A DNA stretch of 17,432 nucleotides from UBA5186 sp040005095 (GTDB taxonomy: Bacteria > Actinomycetota > Thermoleophilia > Gaiellales > Gaiellaceae), in contig JBDTZN010000038.1 of the NCBI GenBank assembly GCA_040005095.1, forward strand, positions 1 through 17,432, read 5' to 3'. The first letter of the stretch is position 1, and each line of letters opens with the position of its first letter. Positions 7,045 to 13,132 of this stretch are shown here, one piece after another. Below the pieces are notes generated by a model. It did not search any database, was not told where the DNA came from, and worked only from the letters and a program-made list of their open reading frames with translations. Both the position numbers and the translations under genes were made by a program.

Positions 7045-7056
7045 CCTGGCTAGGCT
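7037..7056 (+). promoter_or_regulatory. Palindrome overlapping a -10 box upstream of ribE
   Basis: CTAGCC-T-GGCTAG (7041-7053) is a perfect inverted repeat, and with one bulged C it extends to AGC/GCT at its flanks (7037-7056). Its right half contains TAGGCT (7051-7056), a -10-like box 6 bases before the ribE GTG. It could be an operator masking an internal promoter, or simply a small RNA hairpin at the ribD stop codon (TAG 7042-7044). Confidence 0.4.
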
Positions 7057-7062
7057 TGAACA

Positions 7063-7653
7063 GTGTTCACCGGCATCGTTCGCGAGCGCGGTCGCGTCGC
7101 CTCGGTCGAGGGTGACGGCAAGGGCATCCGCATCCGGCTTGACGCGCCGCTCACCGCGGCGGAAGTCACGATCGGCGACTCGGTCTCGCTGAACGGCTGC
7201 TGCCTGACCGTCGTCGAGGCCGCGAACGGGACGCTCGCCTTCGATGCCGTCCCGGAGACGCTCTCCCGCAGCTCGCTCGACGGGCTCGCAGCCGGCGCCG
7301 AGCTCAACGTGGAGTCGGCGCTGCGCGCCGGCGACCCGCTCGGCGGCCACTACGTCCAGGGACACGTCGACGCCGTCGGGACGGTGCGCTCGGTCGAGCC
7401 GGAGGGCGAGAGCCGCCGGATCTGGTTCGACGCCCCGCCCGACGTGCTCCGCTACTGCGTCGAGAAGGGCTCGGTCGCGGTCGACGGCGTCTCGCTGACG
7501 ATCGCCGAGCTCGACGACACAGGCTTCGCGGTCGCGTTGATCCCGCATACGCTCGCGGCGACGACCCTCGGAACGCTCGACAGGGGAGCCCGGGTCAACC
7601 TCGAGGGGGACGTCCTAGCCAAGTACGTAGAACGACTGGTCGAAGTACGATGA
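7063..7653 (+). CDS. ribE: Riboflavin synthase
   Basis: The enzyme converts two molecules of 6,7-dimethyl-8-ribityllumazine into riboflavin and the pyrimidine substrate of RibH; it acts as a trimer. The 196-residue product has two lumazine-binding barrels. The first holds MFTGIV (1-6) and GDSVSLNGCCLTV (38-50). The second holds GGHYVQGHVD (94-103) and GSVAVDGVSLT (136-146). Length is typical. GTG 7063 is fixed by the invariant MFTGIV start. It lies 18 bases after ribD and 6 bases after the TAGGCT box, so it may be read both within the rib operon and from its own leaderless promoter. Confidence 0.96.
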   Translation: MFTGIVRERGRVASVEGDGKGIRIRLDAPLTAAEVTIGDSVSLNGCCLTVVEAANGTLAFDAVPETLSRSSLDGLAAGAELNVESALRAGDPLGGHYVQGHVDAVGTVRSVEPEGESRRIWFDAPPDVLRYCVEKGSVAVDGVSLTIAELDDTGFAVALIPHTLAATTLGTLDRGARVNLEGDVLAKYVERLVEVR

Positions 7654-7655
7654 AC
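7621..7655 (+). promoter_or_regulatory. 13-base direct repeat and -10 box before ribBA
   Basis: AAGTACGTAGAAC (7621-7633) and AAGTACGATGAAC (7643-7655) match at 11 of 13 positions and start 22 bases apart, about two helical turns. The second copy contains TACGAT (7646-7651), a -10-like box ending 6 bases before the ribBA GTG at 7658. The first copy lies over the -35 position. The repeat also encodes the end of RibE, so chance is possible. It could be a paired site for a regulator of ribBA. Confidence 0.35.
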
Positions 7656-7657
7656 CC

Positions 7658-8923
7658 GTGACCGTGGCCGCAGAACGCTCCACGCCGTTCGCCACCATCG
7701 AGGAGGCGATCGACGACATCCGGCAGGGCAAGCTCGTCGTCGTCGTCGACGCGGACGACCGCGAGAACGAGGGCGACCTGACGATCGCGGCGCAGTTCGC
7801 GACTCCAGAGGCCGTCAACTTCATGGCGACGCACGCGCGCGGACTGATCTGCCTGTGCCTCTCTGAAGAGCGCTGCGAGGAGCTCGACCTCCGCCCGATG
7901 ACCGATCGCAACGAGACGCCGTACGGCACCGCCTTCACCGTCTCGATCGAGGCGCGCGAGGGCATCTCGACGGGCATCTCCGCCGCCGACCGCTCGCGCA
8001 CGATCCAGGTCGCGATCGATCCCTCCAAGGGCCCGCAGGATCTCGTCCAGCCCGGTCATGTCTTTCCACTGAAGGCGCGCCGCGGCGGGGTGCTCGAGCG
8101 CGCCGGCCAGACCGAGGCCGCGGTCGACCTCGCGCGGCTCGCGGGACTCAATCCCGCCGGCGTCGTCTGCGAGGTCATGAACGAGGACGGGACGATGGCG
8201 CGCGTCCCCGACCTGATCCCCTACTGCGAGCGGCACGGAATCAAGCTCGTGACGGTCGCTGACCTGATCGAGTACCGCCGGCGCACCGAGAAGCTCGTCG
8301 AGCGGATGACGACCGTGCAGCTTCCGACCGAGTACGGAGAGTTCACCGCGGTCGCGTTCCGCGAGACCCTGACCGGAAAGCATCACGTCGCGCTCGTCCG
8401 CGGCGAGGTCGAGGGCGCCGAGAACGTGCTCGTCCGGGTGCACTCCGAATGTCTCACCGGCGACGTCTTCCACTCGCTGCGCTGCGACTGCGGCGAGCAG
8501 CTCGACCTCGCGCTGCACCGGATCGCCGGCGAGGAGCACGGTGTCCTGCTCTACATGGCGCAGGAAGGCCGCGGAATCGGCCTGCTGAACAAGCTGAAGG
8601 CCTACGAGCTGCAGGAGAACGGGCTCGACACCGTCCAGGCGAACCTCGAGCTCGGCTTTCCCGCCGACGCGCGCGAGTGGGGAATCGGCAACCAGATCCT
8701 CTCCGACCTCGGGCTGACGACGATTCGCATCCTCACGAACAATCCCAAGAAGCTCGCTGGCATCGACGGCTTCGGCCTCGAGGTCGTCGAGCAGATTCCG
8801 ATCGAGGTCTCACCGAAGCCCGAGAACGAGCGCTATCTCGCTACCAAACGCGACAAGCTCGGCCATCGCCTGCACCACCAGCATCTGCGGTTCCCGGAGC
8901 TCGACGAGCCGGAGCCCGAGTGA
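7658..8923 (+). CDS. ribBA: Bifunctional DHBP synthase / GTP cyclohydrolase II (RibBA)
   Basis: It supplies both riboflavin precursors. The N-terminal half makes 3,4-dihydroxy-2-butanone 4-phosphate from ribulose 5-phosphate, and the C-terminal half opens GTP. RibB domain (about 10-208): DADDRENEGDL (31-41), YGTAFTVSIEAREGISTGISAADR (89-112) and GTMARVPDL. RibA domain (about 215-415): zinc cysteines C265, C276 and C278 in HSECLTGDVFHSLRCDCGEQ, and QEGRGIGLLNKLKAY (302-316). The usual RGGHTEA or RAGHTEA motif reads RAGQTEA, so Q151 replaces the His that binds magnesium in E. coli RibB (H153). In RibA the common YGxGAQIL reads WGIGNQIL (341-348). Length 421 is normal. ribH overlaps its stop. 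Confidence 0.95.
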   Translation: MTVAAERSTPFATIEEAIDDIRQGKLVVVVDADDRENEGDLTIAAQFATPEAVNFMATHARGLICLCLSEERCEELDLRPMTDRNETPYGTAFTVSIEAREGISTGISAADRSRTIQVAIDPSKGPQDLVQPGHVFPLKARRGGVLERAGQTEAAVDLARLAGLNPAGVVCEVMNEDGTMARVPDLIPYCERHGIKLVTVADLIEYRRRTEKLVERMTTVQLPTEYGEFTAVAFRETLTGKHHVALVRGEVEGAENVLVRVHSECLTGDVFHSLRCDCGEQLDLALHRIAGEEHGVLLYMAQEGRGIGLLNKLKAYELQENGLDTVQANLELGFPADAREWGIGNQILSDLGLTTIRILTNNPKKLAGIDGFGLEVVEQIPIEVSPKPENERYLATKRDKLGHRLHHQHLRFPELDEPEPE

Positions 8924-9585
8924 GCGAGCGCGAGAGCTGGCCCGGTGCCGACGGGGGGCCTGACCTGGACGAGTCGATGGAGGACGTGCGGGCGGTGCTC
9001 GGCGAAGAGCGCGAGGAAAAGCCTGAGCCGGACGAGGCGCAGGACGACACGCCGGTCCCGCAGCTGCGCGGGCCCGATCAGCATGCCGAGGGCGAGCTCA
9101 CGATTCCGCCCCACGTCAAGGTGCTCGAGGGCAGCCCGAACGGCTCGCGCCGCGGAATCGCCTTCGTCGTCGCGCGGTTCAACGGCGAGATCACATCGAA
9201 GCTGCTCGAGTCCGCGCTCGCCGAGGCGGACGCCGCCGGGGTCGCGGAGGGCGCGATCACCGTGATGCCCGTTCCCGGGGCGTTCGAGCTCCCGCTCGCC
9301 GCGATGGCGCTTGCGAAGACGCGCCGCTACGCGTGCGTCGTGGCGCTCGGCTGCGTGATTCGCGGCGAGACGCCGCATTTCGACTACGTCGCCGGGGAAG
9401 CAGCAAGTGGTCTGCAGCTGGCCGCGCTCGAGACTGGCGTGCCCGTCAGTTTCGGCGTGCTGACGGTCGAGAGCCTCGCGCAGGCCGAGGCGCGGATCGA
9501 CAAGGGTGCCGAAGCGGTCCGCACTGCGCTCGAGATGGCGGATCTGTTCGCCCAGCTCCGCGCGAGCGCCCAAGCCGCGCAGTAG
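8920..9585 (+). CDS. ribH: 6,7-dimethyl-8-ribityllumazine synthase with acidic N-terminal extension
   Basis: RibH joins the RibD branch product and the RibB butanone phosphate to give the lumazine used by RibE. The family often assembles into 60-subunit shells or pentamers. The core (about 66-215) has VARFNGEIT (84-92), PVPGAFELP (117-125), and GCVIRGETPHFDYV with the catalytic His (H153). The 221-residue product is longer than the usual 150-160 because about 65 residues precede the core; these are rich in Asp and Glu and look disordered. The GTG at 8920 overlaps the ribBA TGA as GTGA, and the extension keeps the G/C-rich third codon positions of its neighbours, so I accept it. An in-frame GTG at 9121 would give the core alone but has no ribosome site. 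Confidence 0.92.
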   Translation: MSERESWPGADGGPDLDESMEDVRAVLGEEREEKPEPDEAQDDTPVPQLRGPDQHAEGELTIPPHVKVLEGSPNGSRRGIAFVVARFNGEITSKLLESALAEADAAGVAEGAITVMPVPGAFELPLAAMALAKTRRYACVVALGCVIRGETPHFDYVAGEAASGLQLAALETGVPVSFGVLTVESLAQAEARIDKGAEAVRTALEMADLFAQLRASAQAAQ

Positions 9586-9591
9586 TTCCGC

Positions 9592-9597
9592 TACCCT
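9592..9597 (+). promoter_or_regulatory. -10-like box (TACCCT) before rpmB
   Basis: TACCCT ends 10 bases before the rpmB ATG at 9608, giving a predicted leader of only a few bases. No Shine-Dalgarno sequence lies in the 22-base gap after ribH, and no good -35 is visible. It would give the ribosomal protein gene its own transcript. Confidence 0.35.
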
Positions 9598-9607
9598 TCG
9601 GCGGCTC

Positions 9608-9799
9608 ATGTCCAAGGTCTGTGCCATCTGCGGGAAGAAGCCCGGCTTCGGCAACAACCGGAGCCATTCGATGGTCGCTACCAAGCGCCGCTTCAACCCG
9701 AACCTCCAGCGCGTCCGGGTCATGCTCGCCGGCAAGGCGCAGCGTGCATACGTCTGCACGCGCTGCCTGAAGGCCGGCAAGGTTCAGAAGGCGCTGTAA
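9608..9799 (+). CDS. rpmB: 50S ribosomal protein L28, zinc-ribbon form
   Basis: A 63-residue basic protein of the large ribosomal subunit. MSKVCAICGKKPGFGNN at the start and YVCTRCLKAGKVQ near the end carry two CxxC pairs (C5/C8 and C50/C53), the zinc-binding C+ form of L28. Some bacteria keep a cysteine-free paralogue for zinc shortage; none is in this window. Length is as expected. Its place between ribH and asp23 matches the rpmB-asp23-fakA order known from other Gram-positive bacteria. Confidence 0.97.
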   Translation: MSKVCAICGKKPGFGNNRSHSMVATKRRFNPNLQRVRVMLAGKAQRAYVCTRCLKAGKVQKAL

Positions 9800-9840
9800 C
9801 GCCTGAAACCGCCTTGCGCGGAAAGCGGTCTAATCCTTTC

Positions 9841-10197
9841 GTGGAGGCCGCAGCGCAACCGCTCGAGTCCACGCTGGGCACGATCACGATCGCCAGCGAG
9901 GTGATCGCGACGATCGTCGGGCACACCGCGAGCGAGGCCTACGGCGTCGTCGGGATGGGATCGCGCGGGCGCGTGCGCCGCCTGCTCGCGCGCGACCGTG
10001 TGACGCAGGGGATCGAGATCGGGCGCACCAAGGACGGAGTCCGCATCGATCTCCACGTCGTCGTCGAGTACGGCCTCAACCTCGCCGAGGTCGCGTCGAC
10101 GGTCCGCAACCGCGTCGCGTACGAGGTCGAGCGGCTGACCGGGCTCCCGGTGGCCGCCGTCGAAGTGCATATCGAAGACGTCCGGAGATCCGCGTGA
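9841..10197 (+). CDS. Asp23/Gls24 family protein
   Basis: A small protein (118 residues from GTG 9841) of the Asp23/Gls24 (DUF322, YloU-like) family, whose members are envelope-stress or membrane-associated proteins of poorly known mechanism. Visible family features are GTITIASEVIATIVGHTASEAYGV near the start, a central DLHVVVEYGLNLAEVASTVRNRVAYEVERLTG, and VAAVEVHIEDV at the end. The order rpmB-asp23-fakA matches Bacillus rpmB-yloU-yloV. An in-frame TTG at 9814 would add nine residues; I prefer GTG 9841 because an AT-rich TCTAATCC (9829-9836) lies just before it, as in the leaderless genes nearby. fakA overlaps the stop as GTGA. Confidence 0.88.
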   Translation: MEAAAQPLESTLGTITIASEVIATIVGHTASEAYGVVGMGSRGRVRRLLARDRVTQGIEIGRTKDGVRIDLHVVVEYGLNLAEVASTVRNRVAYEVERLTGLPVAAVEVHIEDVRRSA

Positions 10198-11786
10198 CCG
10201 AGGTCGACCGCGTGCGCGAGCTCGCGCACGCTGCGCTCGCGTCGCTCGAGCGCAACCGGCAGCGGATCGACGACCTCAACGTCTACCCGGTCCCGGACGG
10301 CGACACGGGCACGAACCTGACGCTCACGGCCCGGTCGGTGGTCGAGGACCTCGACAAGACGACCGCCGCAGATCGGCCCGCGCTCGCGCAGGCGGTCACT
10401 CGCGCCGCCCTGATGGGCGCGCGCGGCAACTCCGGCGTGATCTTCTCCCAGATCGTTCGTGGTGCCGCAGAGGTGCTCGGCGCTGCGGAGCGCATCGACT
10501 CGCCGACGTTCGCGCAAGCGCTCAGGGGCGCCTCCGACGCGGCCTATCGCGCCGTTCGCCGTCCCGTCGAAGGGACGATGTTGAGCGTGATCCGCGAAAT
10601 GGCCGAGGCAGCTGAGGAGCGAGCCAACCCCGAACTGCCGCTGACCGAGCTCCTCTCGGCGGTCGTCGAGTGCGGCGAGGAGGCCCTCGCTCGCACGCCC
10701 GACCAGCTCGCCGTCCTGCGCGAGGCGGGCGTGGTCGACGCCGGCGGAGCGGGCCTGCTGGAAATCGTCCGCGGGTTCGCCGCCGGAGTCGCCGGCGAGC
10801 CGATCCCCGAAGCGCCGGAGCACACCGAGGAGCTCGGCTTCGAGGCGATCCACCAGGAGCTCTCGCGCTACCGCTATTGCACCGTCTTCGTCGTCGAAGG
10901 CGAAGGACTCGACCGCGAGGGCCTGGAGGCCGAGCTCGAGCCCCTCGGCGACTCGCTGCTCGTGGTCGGAGACGACACGGCCCTCAAGATCCACGTCCAC
11001 ACCGACGATCCCGGGCGGATCCTCTCGATGGGAGGCGCGCTCGGCGTTCTCGACGGTGTCGAGATCGCGAACATGCACCGCCAGACGGAGGAACGCCAGG
11101 AGCGGCTGCTCGAGGCGGTGCCGGACGCCGAGCCGAACGCGAGCGATGTGATCGCCGTCGTGGCGGGCGGGGGCAACCGCCGGCTCTTCCAGAGCCTCGG
11201 CGCGGCGGACGTGATCGAAGGCGGCCAGACGATGAATCCCTCCACGTCCGAGCTCGTCGAGGCGATCGACGCGGCCCGCGCGCCGGAAGTCCTGCTCCTC
11301 CCGAACAACGACAACGTCATCCTCACTGCCGAGCAGGCTGCCGGGCTCGCGAGCAAGCCCGCCCAGGTCATCCCGTCCCGGTCGATCCAGGCTGGACTCG
11401 CCGCGATGGTCGCCTACGACGGCGCGCGCAGCGTGGAAGAGAACGCGGAGGAGATGCGCGAGGCCATCGCCGCGGTCGCGACCGGCGAGGTGACGATCGC
11501 CTCCCGCGACGCGCAGCTGAACGGCGTCGCCGTGCGCGAGGGCAACTACCTCGGCCTCGCGGAGGGGAAGGCGGTGGCCGGCGGCGAGAGCTTCGAGGAG
11601 GTCGCTCGCGCCGTGATCGAGCAGCTCCTCGAGGAGCCGCGCGGCCTGCTCACGCTCCTGACGGGAGACGGCGATCCGCCCCTCGGCGACCTGATCAAGG
11701 GCGTCGAGGAGCGGCACCCGGAGCTCGAGCTCGACGTCCAGGCCGGCGGGCAGCCTCATTACCCGCTGCTTCTGTCTGCGGAATAG
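10194..11786 (+). CDS. fakA: Fatty-acid kinase catalytic subunit FakA (DAK2/YloV family)
   Basis: FakA phosphorylates fatty acids presented by a FakB (DegV) protein, giving acyl-phosphates for phospholipid synthesis. The N-terminal DAK2 kinase domain (1-200) has NVYPVPDGDTGTNL (29-42, with D35 and D37 for magnesium-ATP), GARGNSGVIFSQ (75-86) and DAGGAGLLEI (182-191). The middle domain keeps the zinc ligands known in S. aureus FakA: a Cys in YRYCTVFVVEG (C229) and the HVH pair in ALKIHVHTDDP (H267, H269). The C-terminal FakA domain (from about 320) includes LLLPNNDNVI. Length 530 is typical. The GTG at 10194 overlaps the asp23 TGA, and the partner fakB lies one gene downstream. Confidence 0.93.
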   Translation: MTEVDRVRELAHAALASLERNRQRIDDLNVYPVPDGDTGTNLTLTARSVVEDLDKTTAADRPALAQAVTRAALMGARGNSGVIFSQIVRGAAEVLGAAERIDSPTFAQALRGASDAAYRAVRRPVEGTMLSVIREMAEAAEERANPELPLTELLSAVVECGEEALARTPDQLAVLREAGVVDAGGAGLLEIVRGFAAGVAGEPIPEAPEHTEELGFEAIHQELSRYRYCTVFVVEGEGLDREGLEAELEPLGDSLLVVGDDTALKIHVHTDDPGRILSMGGALGVLDGVEIANMHRQTEERQERLLEAVPDAEPNASDVIAVVAGGGNRRLFQSLGAADVIEGGQTMNPSTSELVEAIDAARAPEVLLLPNNDNVILTAEQAAGLASKPAQVIPSRSIQAGLAAMVAYDGARSVEENAEEMREAIAAVATGEVTIASRDAQLNGVAVREGNYLGLAEGKAVAGGESFEEVARAVIEQLLEEPRGLLTLLTGDGDPPLGDLIKGVEERHPELELDVQAGGQPHYPLLLSAE

Positions 11787-11818
11787 GTGTTGACCGCAGT
11801 GCGGAGTAGGATTCCGCA
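11777..11818 (+). promoter_or_regulatory. Inverted and direct repeats before the receiver gene
   Basis: TGCGGAAT (11777-11784) and ATTCCGCA (11811-11818) form a perfect 8-base inverted repeat 26 bases apart. TGCGGAATAGG (11777-11787) and TGCGGAGTAGG (11800-11810) form an 11-base direct repeat with one mismatch, 23 bases apart. TAGGAT (11807-11812) is a -10-like box 10 bases before the TTG start at 11823. The left part covers the fakA stop (11784-11786). It looks like an operator/promoter region, but the -35 is unclear; TTGACC at 11790-11795 is only 11 bases from the -10. Confidence 0.4.
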
Positions 11819-11822
11819 AGCC

Positions 11823-12215
11823 TTGAGCGACCCGGTCCGCATCGTCCTCGTGGAGGACAACAAGGTCTTCCGGGAGGCGCTCGAGCTCCTCCTGGGGCTG
11901 CGCTCCGACGTCGAAGTCGTGGCGGCGATCGGCGACGGCACCGAGGCTGTCCCGGCCTGCATCGAGTTCCATCCGGAAGTCGTCCTGATGGACTTTCGCC
12001 TCCCGAACATGGATGGCGTCCAGGCGACTGCCGCGGTGAAGGAGGCGACTCCCGAGGTCGCGGTGGTCTGTCTGACGGCGACGGCGAGCGGTGCGGAGGT
12101 CGATGCGCTGGTCGCCGTCGGCGCGGTCGCCTGTCTGCGCAAGGACCAGGAGCTCGACGAGATCGTCGCTGCGATCCACGTCGCGGCGGCCGGCCGGCTC
12201 GCCCGCGCCGAGTAA
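11823..12215 (+). CDS. Stand-alone response-regulator receiver (REC) domain protein
   Basis: A CheY-like receiver of 130 residues with no output domain. All phosphorylation residues are present: the acidic pair E11/D12 in LVEDNK, phospho-acceptor D57 in VVLMDFRLPNMDG, T85 in VCLTA, and K107 in CLRKD. The sequence resembles receivers of NarL-type regulators, but the protein ends about ten residues after the last receiver helix, so the DNA-binding helix-turn-helix is absent. No histidine kinase is in the window. I start at TTG 11823 (MSDPVRIVLVED); GTG 11787, right after the fakA stop, would add 12 unlikely residues. Lying between fakA and fakB, it may modulate fatty-acid phosphorylation by protein contact, which is inference only. 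Confidence 0.85.
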   Translation: MSDPVRIVLVEDNKVFREALELLLGLRSDVEVVAAIGDGTEAVPACIEFHPEVVLMDFRLPNMDGVQATAAVKEATPEVAVVCLTATASGAEVDALVAVGAVACLRKDQELDEIVAAIHVAAAGRLARAE

Positions 12216-12218
12216 CGT
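12213..12218 (+). promoter_or_regulatory. -10 box (TAACGT) for leaderless fakB
   Basis: TAACGT ends 7 bases before the GTG at 12226 and overlaps the stop codon of the receiver gene. No Shine-Dalgarno sequence lies between. The spacing equals that before priA. It suggests fakB can be transcribed separately from fakA. Confidence 0.4.
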
Positions 12219-12225
12219 CCCACCC

Positions 12226-13083
12226 GTGCAGCTCACCGCAGCCAACACGGCGCTCGTCGTCGACTCCACGGCCGACTTCCCCGAGGCGCAGAAGCGGTTC
12301 CCGAACTGGCGGATGGTTCCGCTTTACGTCCGCTTCGGCGATCAGAGCTACCGTGACTATGTCGAGCTCGGACCAGACGAGTTCTACGCGCGTCTGCGCA
12401 CGGCTGACGAGCTGCCCACGACGTCACAGCCGACGCCTGGCGACTTCCTCTCGGCCTACGAGCAGCTCGGCGCCTACGAGCGGATCTTCTCCCTGCACAT
12501 CTCCGCGAAGTTGTCCGGGACGTTCGAGAGCGCGCGCACCGCAGCCTCCGAGCTAGGAGACCAGGTGCGGATGGTCGACACGGAGACGGCCTCGGCGGCG
12601 ATCACGATGCTCGGACTCGCGATCCAGCGGCGGCTCGAGCGCGGCACGACCGACGAGGAGATCGCAGAGCTAGTCGAGCGCTACAAGGACGAGCACCGGC
12701 TGCTGTTCACGGTGGACACGCTCGAGTTCCTGGCCAAGGGCGGTCGAATCGGCCGCGCCGCGAAGTTCGCCGGCCAGATGCTGCACATCAAGCCGATCCT
12801 GACCATCGACGACGGGGAAGTTCTGCCGCTGAAGCGGGTGCGCGGAAACCAGAAGGCGATGCTGGAGTTCGTGAGCGAGTTCACGGACGGCTCGACCGAC
12901 TCGCCCGGCCTTCGGGTTGGGATCGCTCACGCGGACGCCCCCGAACGGGCCGAGGCGCTCGTGAAGATGGTGCGCGATGTGCGCCCGCACGCGGAGATCG
13001 AGACGGTGACCACGCTCGGCGCCGTCGTCGGAACCCACGCGGGGCCGGGTACCGTCGGGTTCTTCTGGTTCACCGACGCGTAG
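12226..13083 (+). CDS. fakB: DegV family fatty-acid-binding protein (FakB-type)
   Basis: DegV/FakB proteins hold one fatty acid and deliver it to FakA for phosphorylation. The 285-residue product has the first-domain loop VVDSTADFP (11-19), TTSQPTPGDF (65-74), the ligand-contact motif SAKLSGTFESA (93-103), and FLAKGGRIGRAAKF. The C-terminal GTHAGPGTVG (269-278) has H271 at the position of the conserved FakB histidine. Length is typical. GTG 12226 is chosen because MQLTAANTALVVDST matches the family start and it lies at leaderless distance from TAACGT; the longer open frame overlaps the receiver gene. Which fatty acid it prefers cannot be told. Confidence 0.92.
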   Translation: MQLTAANTALVVDSTADFPEAQKRFPNWRMVPLYVRFGDQSYRDYVELGPDEFYARLRTADELPTTSQPTPGDFLSAYEQLGAYERIFSLHISAKLSGTFESARTAASELGDQVRMVDTETASAAITMLGLAIQRRLERGTTDEEIAELVERYKDEHRLLFTVDTLEFLAKGGRIGRAAKFAGQMLHIKPILTIDDGEVLPLKRVRGNQKAMLEFVSEFTDGSTDSPGLRVGIAHADAPERAEALVKMVRDVRPHAEIETVTTLGAVVGTHAGPGTVGFFWFTDA

Positions 13084-13105
13084 ACGATCCGTCCGGACCG
13101 GGTCC

Positions 13106-13111
13106 TAGACT
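13106..13111 (+). promoter_or_regulatory. -10 box (TAGACT) before recG
   Basis: TAGACT lies 21 bases before the recG ATG in the 49-base gap after fakB. The predicted start, near 13118, gives a leader of about 15 bases without a Shine-Dalgarno sequence. No convincing -35 is visible. The same hexamer occurs before the last gene of the window (17389-17394). Confidence 0.4.
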
Positions 13112-13132
13112 CGGGACGTCCTGGCTGCGTCG

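Noticed and set aside
5872..7548. Long - strand open frame (558 codons) over rpe, ribD and ribE
   Set aside because: Shadow of three recognised enzymes; its translation is Arg/Asp/Val-rich without domain signals.
9814..9840. TTG 9814 as the asp23 start
   Set aside because: It would add MRGKRSNPF without family similarity and places the start inside the apparent promoter region; GTG 9841 fits better, though not proven.
12091..12225. fakB starting at 12091
   Set aside because: The added Arg/Ser-rich residues come from the overlapping receiver gene in another frame; the DegV fold begins after GTG 12226.
9939..12269. Long - strand open frame (776 codons) over asp23, fakA and the receiver gene
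   Set aside because: Same shadow effect; low-complexity composition, no recognisable motif, and it spans several well-supported + strand genes.
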